Shown here: positions 8,213 to 15,812 of the stretch, piece after piece | Layout of the letters: every line of letters starts with the position of its first letter | Numbering within the stretch: the stretch's first letter is position 1 | NCBI GenBank assembly: GCA_964425745.1 | Contig: CAYRNW010000001.1 | Coordinates: 232,868-296,867, forward strand | Length of the DNA stretch: 64,000 bases | Source: CALCNS01 sp964425745 | GTDB taxonomy: Bacteria; Bacillota; JAAYKD01 | Reading direction: 5' to 3' | Program-made: the position numbers and the translations under genes | The notes under the pieces: model-generated | The model's database searches: none | Told to the model about the DNA's origin: nothing | What the model saw: only the letters and a program-made list of their open reading frames with translations

Positions 8213-9241
8213 TCACGGGGTAATTTTTAGATCTTGATTTAGGATTAGCGATCGCTGAATTGGATCACCTAGATTCATCGTTCCATTAACCACTGCCTCT
8301 CGTTTACCTTGAAACAAAAATTGAACTTTCTCAATTTCTGAAAATTCGGTTAAGGTTTGTACGATTGCACGAAAAGCAACGGAAGAACGCTGGTCACTGC
8401 AATCGATAATACTGGAATCACAGTTTAAATCCAAGTACGCAATATTATTATGAACTGAAAAACTATTGAGCGGGAAACTTTGATCAGAATCTTGTCCGGT
8501 TATCAAGGTCGACGCCCAGAATGTAGGTGCATAATTTTGCGGACCTTGTAGTAGAATTTCAAGTGCTTGAGAACTCAAATCATCGGAATGTTGCAGCCGG
8601 ATTGTTAAAGGAATTAGATGCTCAGTTTCGGGGATCCGCCAATAAACGACTGCTTTGTTCTCTTGTTTCAACGTTTCTTCATTAGGCCATTGAGGTCTCG
8701 TGACTGGTAAATTGATTTCATATTGTGCACTGTTGCGCGACAAAAAGTTGCTGTTTTTTCCATCAATCAAAAATTGGACTTTTTCAATGGATGAAAATTC
8801 GGTCAGGGTCATCACTAAAGCATCCCCAACACTTCGAACTGCATTGAGAGAGGGCAATCCCAAAGTAAATGAATCAGGAAGATTGAGCTCTGCTGTATTT
8901 TGGTCGATGTGAACAGTATCAGTAGTAATAGGTTGCAAATCTAAGGCTGAACAAATAGAAAGAAGGGTTTGATTCAAAGCTTGGACATGTAATGGCAAGT
9001 TCCCTGTTGTTGTTCCGGTCATGGGATAATACCAGTATCGCGTACCATTACTAAACAATTTATAATAGATATAAGGTGTGCCTTCTTTCGGGCTCTGGGC
9101 AGGAAGATAAAGATCGAATGGGGACTCGATAGTTTCCTTCATTTCTGTTTCTGTAATGACAGTTTTGGGGGAATCTGAAACCGGCTGACATCCCTGTGCG
9201 AGTAGAATTAAGATAATTAGTAACCAGCCTCTTGATTTCAA
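8213..9241 (-). CDS. GerMN-domain lipoprotein (sporulation/germination GerM-like)
   Basis: 342 residues from a TTG start. The TTG overlaps the stop of the preceding carboxypeptidase gene as TTGA and has AAAGGGGGAG in front of it. The N-terminus is a lipoprotein signal (basic KSRG, hydrophobic LLIILILL, lipobox LAQGC), so the protein should be anchored outside the membrane. Two GerMN repeats follow, each ending in a similar segment: SIEKVQFLIDGK and EIEKVQFLFQGK. GerM of Bacillus subtilis is needed for sporulation and germination, with a role near the cortex; here this is inferred. Coupling to a D-Ala-D-Ala carboxypeptidase supports a peptidoglycan role. Confidence 0.85.
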   Translation of the reverse strand: MKSRGWLLIILILLAQGCQPVSDSPKTVITETEMKETIESPFDLYLPAQSPKEGTPYIYYKLFSNGTRYWYYPMTGTTTGNLPLHVQALNQTLLSICSALDLQPITTDTVHIDQNTAELNLPDSFTLGLPSLNAVRSVGDALVMTLTEFSSIEKVQFLIDGKNSNFLSRNSAQYEINLPVTRPQWPNEETLKQENKAVVYWRIPETEHLIPLTIRLQHSDDLSSQALEILLQGPQNYAPTFWASTLITGQDSDQSFPLNSFSVHNNIAYLDLNCDSSIIDCSDQRSSVAFRAIVQTLTEFSEIEKVQFLFQGKREAVVNGTMNLGDPIQRSLILNQDLKITP

Positions 9242-10389
9242 GGTCTCTCCCCCTTTCTTGACTTTCTTCGTGTACGTACACGATAGAAAGTGATAAAATA
9301 GAGCCACCAAAACGGTATTACGAGGAGTGGTAACCAGTTGATGTAATCCTGCAGATACCAGGGAATTACCTGGTTTTCTTCAAGAAGGCTATCCCCTCTC
9401 GACAAAACAACTTCGTCTTTTAACAGCGAAATCTGCTTCTGTTCCGGTTCTAAACGGATCAACAGGTTTTCACCAACTTTAGTAGATCCAATATGCGCAA
9501 TCTCAACATCATCAGAAATTTTCCAAGTCTGCTCCCCAAATGATAATATGCTATTACGTTCAATCAAAATTGTACTCTCTAAAGAGTCCCTGACTGCAAT
9601 CAGGAGTCGGTCCATTTCATTCCAAATATCACTACATCCCATTAAGACTGCAACAAAGCGTGTCTCTCCTTTTTCCGCCCCATATACCAGGGTTTGACCT
9701 GCTTCATCGGTGTAGCCGTTTTTGTTGGCTATTACCCATGGGTAGGGTAATGCTTGAAGAGTGGCATGATATATGACTCTATCTTCCGTTTTTCCGTGCC
9801 ACGACATAGCATAGGACTGAGTATTAGCGATACGAATGAAATCCGGATTATTCATAGCAGCGCTGAAAATAATTGCCATGTCTCTCGCTGTAGAATAATG
9901 CTGAGCTTCGTGTAATCCATGCGGATTCACAAAATGACTATGAGTGGCTCCTAAAGAAAGAGCCTTTTCATTCATTTTTTCAGAAAATGCTTCAACACTA
10001 CCACTGACGTGTTCCGCTAAAGCAACTGCTGCATCGTTCGCCGACACCATAAGCAAACCGTGTAACAAGTCCTCTACCGTCTTTTTTTCGCCATATTCCA
10101 ACCATAGGGTACTGCCAATAATACTGTCAATTGCATTGTCGCTCACCTGTACGATTTCGTCAAGATCGCAGTTTTCCAAAACGACTAGAGCCGTCAAAAC
10201 CTTAGTGGTGCTCGCGGGATAAGCTTTTTGATCTCCATTTTTCTGCCAATAAACAACCTTGCTTTCGGCGTCAATGACGATCCCGGTTTGATCTCCATTA
10301 ATCTGTGGATCCGCCATTGCTGCTAATGCTACTTTATGACCCAAAATAATGGCTGTAAGAAAAATCAAAATCGTCCATCTTCTCCACAT
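9238..10389 (-). CDS. D-alanyl-D-alanine carboxypeptidase (DacF-like penicillin-binding protein)
   Basis: 383 residues. Serine peptidase S11: it removes the terminal D-Ala of peptidoglycan stem peptides. A signal peptide (WTILIFLTAIILGHKVALAA) is followed by the SxxK motif STTK at about 60-63, SAN at about 116-118, and KNG at about 223-225, where KTG is usual. A membrane segment (WLPLLVIPFWWLYFITF) and basic tail end the protein. I prefer the ATG at 10389; a TTG at 10392 is possible. It lies just after the htrA terminator, with an extended -10-like TGTTATAAG upstream (near 10412). With the GerMN gene it forms a two-gene unit, probably for cortex or wall maturation. Confidence 0.88.
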   Translation of the reverse strand: MWRRWTILIFLTAIILGHKVALAAMADPQINGDQTGIVIDAESKVVYWQKNGDQKAYPASTTKVLTALVVLENCDLDEIVQVSDNAIDSIIGSTLWLEYGEKKTVEDLLHGLLMVSANDAAVALAEHVSGSVEAFSEKMNEKALSLGATHSHFVNPHGLHEAQHYSTARDMAIIFSAAMNNPDFIRIANTQSYAMSWHGKTEDRVIYHATLQALPYPWVIANKNGYTDEAGQTLVYGAEKGETRFVAVLMGCSDIWNEMDRLLIAVRDSLESTILIERNSILSFGEQTWKISDDVEIAHIGSTKVGENLLIRLEPEQKQISLLKDEVVLSRGDSLLEENQVIPWYLQDYINWLPLLVIPFWWLYFITFYRVRTRRKSRKGERP

Positions 10390-10451
10390 CAAGAACCACC
10401 CCTCTCAACGAAACCTTATAACATTTCGAGTCCGTTTGAGATTTTCCTTTA

Positions 10452-10480
10452 TTAAAAAGCCATCCTTTCGGACGGCTTTT
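10452..10480 (-). terminator. Intrinsic terminator after the HtrA-like gene
   Basis: An 11-bp stem (AAAAGCC plus GTCC/GGAT) closed by a GAAA tetraloop, followed on the minus strand by TTTTTAATAA. It begins five bases after the htrA stop. Confidence 0.85.
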
Positions 10481-10484
10481 CCAA

Positions 10485-11864
10485 TTATTCTGTCAGTGAT
10501 CCTAAAACCACATCAATCTCCAAGGTTTCTTCTCCCCTTAAAACGGTTAAGGTAATTTCATCGCCAGGACTGTACTTTCGAATCTCTGTTACAATATTGT
10601 CTCCTACGATAATCGTTCCATTCAGCCGAATGATGATATCTCCGCCAACCGAAACAGTATCTTCTCCTACCAAAACTTCTTCTGTTGCCCCCTGGAGTCC
10701 TGCTTTATCGGCAGCACTACCGGGTGTAACTTCGACAATCATGGAACCGCTATCTACAGGTAACCCTAAAAGACGATAATCCTCTCCAAGACTTTCTTTT
10801 AGTACGTTTAACGATAAAGACTGGACTCCAAGCAACGCTTTTCCAACACTTTTCCCTTCCAATATTGCCGTAGCAACCTGATATACGGTTGTGGAAGGAA
10901 TCGCAAATCCAATCCCATCGGCAGATAGAATTCCAGCGCTGGTAACACCGATGACTTCCCCTGCCGAGTTCAATAAAGGTCCACCTGAACTTCCTTGGTT
11001 AATATTGGCACTGGTTTGCAATAAGTTTTCGATCGTGTATTCATTCCCGTTGCTGGCAATAATGGGATACGAACGATCCACCGCACTGACTATCCCTTCG
11101 GAAACAGTGGGCGATCGATTTAAGCCCAATGCTGAATTACTCGATGCAAGAGGGCATCCAATCGCTATCGCCTTCTGACCTACTTGAACAGAACGGCTAT
11201 CGGCTAAGGGTAAAGGCACCAACTTCTCTCCTTCGGCTTCGATCTTGATTACAGCTAAATCATTGAACTTATCACTACCAATAACAGAGGCTTCGTAGGA
11301 CTTTCCATTTTGTAAAATTACATGAATCGAATCCATGCCTTCAATGACATGGAAATTTGTTATGATCAAGCCATCGGAACGAAAGACAAATCCAGTGCCG
11401 TTCCCTTGAATTGCTTGCTCAGCTTCGCGCTGCGAAGGAAATAAAATCCCGGCTAGACCCCCTAAATTCAAATCTTGCTTCTTACTGACCAAGACTTGGA
11501 CGACGCTGCCTATGGATTTATTGACAACGGCAATGGTATTACTTTCCGACTCCAAAAACGCAGTCTCGTCTTTTAACAGTAAAGCGTGGGAGGATTGTTC
11601 CTTCAGTTCGGATACCATTACATTTTGAGAACGATTTTGCTTGGTCAAAGCGTAATAAACCAACCCTCCTCCGGCAGAGCCCGCTAGAATAGCACACAAC
11701 AGTACCAATGCTACGATATTTTTCCACGAAGGCCACGCTTTTGCTTCTTGAAAGACTTTATTGCGATCAGAAGTCAAAACTTCGATTTCTTCTACAATCA
11801 AAGGCTGATGATCCATAGTTTCTTCCCCGGAACCTTCTGTAACAGGGATTTGAGAATCCGGCAT
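10485..11864 (-). CDS. HtrA/DegP-like trypsin-type serine protease with PDZ domain
   Basis: 459 residues. A cytoplasmic N-terminal tail of about 48 residues is followed by one membrane segment (NIVALVLLCAILAGSAGGGLVYY), then an extracytoplasmic trypsin-like domain with His172 (TNFHVIEG), Asp202 (FNDLAVI) and Ser293 (GSSGGP), and a C-terminal PDZ domain (PGSAADKAGL, GDIIIRLNG). This is the S1C architecture of Bacillus HtrA/YyxA, which degrades misfolded exported proteins. The ATG at 11864 is chosen: it is seven bases from AGGAGG, while the ATG at 11870 is almost on top of it. It is monocistronic, with its own terminator. Confidence 0.92.
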   Translation of the reverse strand: MPDSQIPVTEGSGEETMDHQPLIVEEIEVLTSDRNKVFQEAKAWPSWKNIVALVLLCAILAGSAGGGLVYYALTKQNRSQNVMVSELKEQSSHALLLKDETAFLESESNTIAVVNKSIGSVVQVLVSKKQDLNLGGLAGILFPSQREAEQAIQGNGTGFVFRSDGLIITNFHVIEGMDSIHVILQNGKSYEASVIGSDKFNDLAVIKIEAEGEKLVPLPLADSRSVQVGQKAIAIGCPLASSNSALGLNRSPTVSEGIVSAVDRSYPIIASNGNEYTIENLLQTSANINQGSSGGPLLNSAGEVIGVTSAGILSADGIGFAIPSTTVYQVATAILEGKSVGKALLGVQSLSLNVLKESLGEDYRLLGLPVDSGSMIVEVTPGSAADKAGLQGATEEVLVGEDTVSVGGDIIIRLNGTIIVGDNIVTEIRKYSPGDEITLTVLRGEETLEIDVVLGSLTE

Positions 11865-11893
11865 AGCCATTCCTCCTTGTTATTATTTATTTT

Positions 11894-11902
11894 AGTATAT
11901 CA
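11894..11902 (-). promoter_or_regulatory. Probable extended -10 promoter of the HtrA-like gene
   Basis: On the minus strand TGATATACT, an extended -10 element (TGn plus TATACT), 30 bases before the gene. There is no good -35 at 17 bases. Confidence 0.5.
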
Positions 11903-12010
11903 TAAAATTATTGCAAATTTTTGAACAAATCATGCATTTTTTCTTGCAAACCGCATCTAATGGCAGGAATATCAAAGTGAAAATGGAATTGGAACTCTGA
12001 GGTGATATTG

Positions 12011-13144
12011 ATGCCAACCCTTAACAAGTCTATTTTCGGTATTTTATATTTTGGCGATATCTACCAAAACCAGCCACCTTTTTTTGGCTTAGAAGATCAT
12101 CATTTTCAACAATTGGCTCGGTTAGCACCAAATTACGGACTTCAGGTAATCGTATTTGCTGCACTCGGAACAGACCTGACGGCAAAAAAAATAAGAGGTT
12201 TTTATCTTTCTTCTCAGCAGCAATGGGTTTTAACCGAAGTGCCATTGCCCCAGGTGATCTATGTGCGTGGAATATCTTCTGCCCCTCATGAAAATCTTGA
12301 ACGCTACCAAATTGTTGACCGATTCGAAAAGATGCAAATTCCTCTGATCAATAACAATACCTTTTCAGAATTCGTGGGTGATAAACTTTCCTTTGACCGT
12401 TTTCTGCGCCAAACACCCCTTTCCTCCTACCTACCCGAAACAGAGGAGTTTACACTACAGACATTCAAGCCTTTCTGTGATCGACATCCTGTAACTTTTC
12501 TGAAACCCGTCGATGGTTATGAATCACGTGGCTTAATCCGTATTGAATATGAACACGAGATTATCAACATTGATTTTAGTGACGATCAAGGCACTTTACA
12601 GAAACTCCAGGGAACTTTTGAGCAACTCCTTCCAGAAGTTTTAACGTTTATTCAAGCACGATCCTACATCATGCAAGAAGGAGTCCCCCGAAAGCTGATC
12701 CAAAATCGTCTCATTGAACACCGTTGCTTATATCAACGAGTTGGAGAACAATGGTTTCAGACTACACATGTCTTGAGAATGAACAGCGCTCAGAATTTGC
12801 CATTCATAACAGCAGGTCGAGAGAAAAACGTTCTTTTCGATCAATCTCCACTGAACTTGGAAATTCCCGATAAGAATGCTTTCGAAAGAGAAATCGAATC
12901 GTTGGCGCAAAAATTGTGCGTTCTATTCAATCAATCTCCGCGCCATGCTTCTGAATTTTCCATGGATATCATCGTGAATCTTAATCAAGAGATTAAACTA
13001 CTGGAATGTAATGCCAAACCCTCCGGTTTTTTTCTACAGACGGGAAATTGGCAAGGTCGGATGCTTTATCTGTCAAGAACCCTAAAGCAGGCTCAATTTT
13101 TAAAAAATAATTTTTCCATGAGTTTAACAAAATCAGCATTGTAA
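12011..13144 (+). CDS. YheC/YheD-type ATP-grasp protein (spore coat associated family)
   Basis: 377 residues. The layout resembles the Bacillus YheC/YheD endospore-coat-associated proteins: an N-terminal domain with PQVIYVRG, then SEFVGDKLSFDRFL, the ATP-grasp nucleotide segment VTFLKPVDGYESRGL near residue 160, and the metal-ligand region FSMDIIVN...KLLECNAKPSGFF near 318-343. ATP-grasp enzymes ligate a carboxylate to an amine or thiol; the substrates here are unknown. The ATG at 12011 is taken because GAGGTGAT precedes it; GTG at 12002 is the longer option. It is transcribed away from the protease gene. Several copies usually occur together; here there is one. Confidence 0.8.
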   Translation: MPTLNKSIFGILYFGDIYQNQPPFFGLEDHHFQQLARLAPNYGLQVIVFAALGTDLTAKKIRGFYLSSQQQWVLTEVPLPQVIYVRGISSAPHENLERYQIVDRFEKMQIPLINNNTFSEFVGDKLSFDRFLRQTPLSSYLPETEEFTLQTFKPFCDRHPVTFLKPVDGYESRGLIRIEYEHEIINIDFSDDQGTLQKLQGTFEQLLPEVLTFIQARSYIMQEGVPRKLIQNRLIEHRCLYQRVGEQWFQTTHVLRMNSAQNLPFITAGREKNVLFDQSPLNLEIPDKNAFEREIESLAQKLCVLFNQSPRHASEFSMDIIVNLNQEIKLLECNAKPSGFFLQTGNWQGRMLYLSRTLKQAQFLKNNFSMSLTKSAL

Positions 13145-13178
13145 CGCTAGCAATGACTAAAAGCAACGAATTCTGTCA

Positions 13179-13207
13179 TTTAAATCGGGGATATTTTATG
13201 TTACAAT
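13179..13207 (+). promoter_or_regulatory. Possible promoter of the ECF S-component gene
   Basis: TTTAAA (13179-13184), a 17-base spacer and TACAAT (13202-13207), with TG at the extended -10 position. The -35 is weak. The predicted leader is too short (about 18 bases) for a riboswitch. Confidence 0.5.
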
Positions 13208-13231
13208 CAAGAAAAAAGAGGGGGTACTTGT

Positions 13232-13756
13232 ATGAAAACGGAACCTAATAAAAAAAGAAATATTTCCGTTTATGATTGGGTAATCACAGCGTTGTTCATT
13301 GCTTTAGTCATGGTTTTTACAATGTTCATTAACATTCGGCTGCCGATTGCAGCAAACGGTGGATTGATCCATTTGGGAAATGTACCTTTGTTTGTTGCCG
13401 CAATGAATTTGGGAAAGCGCAAAGCTGCTATAGCCGGTGGTGTAGGAATGGCCATGTTCGATTTGATTGGTGGTTGGACAACCTGGGCGCCATTTACTTT
13501 TGTAATTGTTGCACTTATGGGCTGGTTCAGCGGACTTTTGCTAGAGAAAAATCACAGCCTTTCTCGCTACATTATGGCGGTTGGTCTTGCATTATTTCTG
13601 AAAGTTGTTGGCTACTATATAGCCGAATGGATTTTGTATGGGAACTTCTTGGCTCCCTTGACAAGCATTCCGGGCAACTTAGTCCAAGTTATCAGTGGGG
13701 GCATCATTGCTTACCCAGTATCGATCGCTTTATATAAAGTATTGCCCAAAAAGTAG
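13232..13756 (+). CDS. ECF transporter S component (substrate-binding membrane subunit)
   Basis: 174 residues, very hydrophobic, with about five to six membrane segments. The N-terminal ALFIALVMVFTMFINIRLP and the following GLIHLGNVPLFVAAMNLGKRKAAIAGGVGMAMFDL are typical of ECF-type S components related to the riboflavin/pyridoxine-like families. These bind a vitamin or small cofactor and share an EcfAA'T energising module. No EcfA or EcfT genes are in the window, so it would use a module encoded elsewhere. The ligand cannot be inferred. GAGGGGG lies seven bases before the ATG, and a strong terminator follows the gene. Confidence 0.82.
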   Translation: MKTEPNKKRNISVYDWVITALFIALVMVFTMFINIRLPIAANGGLIHLGNVPLFVAAMNLGKRKAAIAGGVGMAMFDLIGGWTTWAPFTFVIVALMGWFSGLLLEKNHSLSRYIMAVGLALFLKVVGYYIAEWILYGNFLAPLTSIPGNLVQVISGGIIAYPVSIALYKVLPKK

Positions 13757-13772
13757 CATTCTAAGACATACT

Positions 13773-13823
13773 AAAGCGTGCCTCGTCCTTCGATGAAAAA
13801 TCGAAGAGGGGCACGCTTTTTTT
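13773..13823 (+). terminator. Terminator between the ECF S-component gene and hfq
   Basis: A long stem: outer arms AAGCGTGCC and GGCACGCTT, inner arms CTTCGAT and ATCGAAG, followed by seven T on the plus strand. It lies between convergent genes and ends eight bases from the hfq stop, so it may also end the hfq transcript, although the T run is poor in that direction. Confidence 0.85.
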
Positions 13824-13830
13824 GTGTTTC

Positions 13831-14070
13831 TTACTCGTCTTTTTCTTGTGGCTGGTAAAATTGCAGTGGTAAAACTGGAGCAATCGTCGAAATCGCATGT
13901 TTATACACCAATTGCTGCTTACCATCCGCTTCAATTATTACTGTGAAGTTATCGAACCCACGAACTAAACCTCTAATTTGAAATCCGTTTACCAAGTAGA
14001 TGGCTACGGCCGCATTTTCTTTTCTTACAACATTGAGAAAAGCATCTTGCAAATTAATCCCTTTTGTCAT
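13831..14070 (-). CDS. hfq: RNA-binding protein Hfq
   Basis: 79 residues, a single Sm-like domain. The Sm1 region (NAAVAIYLVNGFQIRGLVRGFDNFTVII) and the Hfq-specific Sm2 signature (QLVYKHAIST) are clear. Hfq forms hexameric rings that bind small RNAs and A/U-rich mRNA. The C-terminal tail is short, as usual in Bacillota. It starts four bases after miaA ends, the usual miaA-hfq arrangement, and is the last gene of the miaB-mutS-mutL-miaA-hfq transcript. Confidence 0.97.
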   Translation of the reverse strand: MTKGINLQDAFLNVVRKENAAVAIYLVNGFQIRGLVRGFDNFTVIIEADGKQQLVYKHAISTIAPVLPLQFYQPQEKDE

Positions 14071-14074
14071 GTAT

Positions 14075-15034
14075 CTATTCCTCTTTTCGAAAATTTTCCT
14101 GAATCAGCTGAACGAAAGTGTCTTTTGTTTGTAAGGGGTTCTTAAGAGTGTCCAAATCGAACCAATGAATCTTAGGCATTCTTCGGAACCAGGTCATTTG
14201 ACGTTTTGCATAACGCCTTGTATTCCTCTGAAGGAGAGTAACGGTTTCCTCTAGAGTGCGCTCCCCTCTAAAATAGGAGAAAAATTCTTTGTAGCCCAAT
14301 GCTTGGCCGGGAGTCGAATCCTCTTTTAAGCCCTGCTCGATTAGAGATTGCACCTCTTGTATCAGTCCTTGCTGTATCATTTCCTCAACCCGATGATCAA
14401 TTCTCTGATACAATTGAAGACGATCTCTGTTTAGACCAATGGTTAGGACACGATACAGTGGTTCAGAAGAAGCCATCATTCTTTCTGCATTGGATAATGG
14501 AATCCCTGTTTTAAGAAAGGCTTCCAAAGCACGAACGACTCTTCTACTATCATTTTCGTGTAGTTTTTCTGCCGTTACGGGATCAACATCATGCAATCGA
14601 TTCCATAAATGTTTTTTCCCAAACTGCTCCATTTCCTCAAATAACTGTTCTCTGAGCTGATGATCTTTTCCTGCAGAACTAAAATCATATGCTTCCAATG
14701 CTGCTTGAATATAAAGACCGGTTCCTCCTACCATAATCGGAAGTTTCCCTCTTTGATGAATCTCTTCAATTGCTTGCCGTGCATCTTGCTGGTACCGTGC
14801 AACCGAATATTCTTCTCTGACAGAAACTAAGTCTAAGCAATGATGTGGAATTCTTTTCTGTTCCTCTCTGCTGATTTTTGCCGTTCCGATGTCCATGCCT
14901 TGATAAACTTGCATAGAATCGGCTGAGATGATCTCTCCGTTAAGTGCTTCTGCGACCTGTAATGACAAATTACTCTTTCCTACACCTGTTGGCCCCAGAA
15001 AACACACGACTGGTTTTAAAAGCTTATCGTTCAC
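14075..15034 (-). CDS. miaA: tRNA dimethylallyltransferase
   Basis: 319 residues. It adds dimethylallyl to A37 of tRNAs that read U-starting codons; MiaB in the same operon then methylthiolates that base. P-loop GPTGVGKS lies near residue 13, the DSMQVYQGMDIGTAK catalytic segment near 38, then HHCLDLV and GGTGLYIQA near 100; the C-terminus has RNTRRYAKRQMTWFR, the usual arginine-rich tRNA contact. The start is set at GTG 15034, which has GGGGTGA six bases before it; TTG at 15040 is too close to that site. It overlaps the end of the methyltransferase gene by 11 bases. Confidence 0.96.
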   Translation of the reverse strand: MNDKLLKPVVCFLGPTGVGKSNLSLQVAEALNGEIISADSMQVYQGMDIGTAKISREEQKRIPHHCLDLVSVREEYSVARYQQDARQAIEEIHQRGKLPIMVGGTGLYIQAALEAYDFSSAGKDHQLREQLFEEMEQFGKKHLWNRLHDVDPVTAEKLHENDSRRVVRALEAFLKTGIPLSNAERMMASSEPLYRVLTIGLNRDRLQLYQRIDHRVEEMIQQGLIQEVQSLIEQGLKEDSTPGQALGYKEFFSYFRGERTLEETVTLLQRNTRRYAKRQMTWFRRMPKIHWFDLDTLKNPLQTKDTFVQLIQENFRKEE

Positions 15035-15812
15035 AGTCAATCACCCCATACGCAATATTACTATATTTGCCCCCAACTTTTCTGTGAATTGGCCAAGAAG
15101 ACCAAAGGTTTGAATCGCGTCTTTCTTTAATCACAACTCTTTTTCTTGAAATTCTAATCGCTTCTTGAATTGAAGTTTCCAAAAGCGGTTCAGTATTTGC
15201 GAATCTTCGAATCTCTCCGAGATTTTCGCTTCCCTTGACTGGACGTTGAAACATAGGGTCGAAAAAGACAATATCAACCGACTGATCCGCTTGCTCTTTC
15301 AAATATGTTTGATAATCCCTGTGCAATAGTTGAATTTTTTTGCGACTCTCTTCTGTAATCTGACCCGTTTGATCTCTAAAGTACAGAACTCCCTCCGTAG
15401 CGACACAAAAGATTGGCTCTGCAGACTCCAATCCAATAATATGACCAGTGGCTGATTGTAAGATTGAAGCCATAACCAAAGCATCGGCTCCCAAACCAAA
15501 GGTAGCATCAATCACCTTTTCACTCCCTTGCAAATGAAGAGCTTCTAAAAGATAATCCGTTTTTCCATTCCGGATTTGTTTTAATCGCAACGGAGCCAAT
15601 CCCATATGGTACCGCAACTTAAACAATCCGTTCACATAGTAACACCCTTGTGAATGCGCTACCAAAAGTGCTGAATCTAAAATCGACTGCAGCTGGTGTA
15701 TCGTTTTCCCATTCCGTGGACAAAATGGAACGCCATACTTCTCTGCCAACTTCCTGCCATACTCCAAGTACGCCTCGGAGTCAACAGCCGGTACAACAAT
15801 CATTGATTTCAT
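15024..15812 (-). CDS. Class I SAM-dependent methyltransferase (RsmJ/YpiP-like)
   Basis: 262 residues. A SAM-binding motif VIDATFGLGADALVMAS near residues 100-116 and a catalytic-site-like VDIVFFDPMFQRP near 183-195 give a Rossmann methyltransferase. The DATFGLG...FDPMF pair resembles the family that includes the 16S rRNA methyltransferase RsmJ; the N-terminal half lacks other recognisable features. The target is unknown but likely RNA. The ATG overlaps the mutL stop (ATGA), so translation is coupled between two repair/tRNA genes. Confidence 0.75.
   Translation of the reverse strand: MKSMIVVPAVDSEAYLEYGRKLAEKYGVPFCPRNGKTIHQLQSILDSALLVAHSQGCYYVNGLFKLRYHMGLAPLRLKQIRNGKTDYLLEALHLQGSEKVIDATFGLGADALVMASILQSATGHIIGLESAEPIFCVATEGVLYFRDQTGQITEESRKKIQLLHRDYQTYLKEQADQSVDIVFFDPMFQRPVKGSENLGEIRRFANTEPLLETSIQEAIRISRKRVVIKERRDSNLWSSWPIHRKVGGKYSNIAYGVIDCER

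Noticed and set aside
13145..13231. Riboswitch controlling the ECF S component
   Set aside because: The predicted leader after the -10 is only about 18 bases; no aptamer-like structure.
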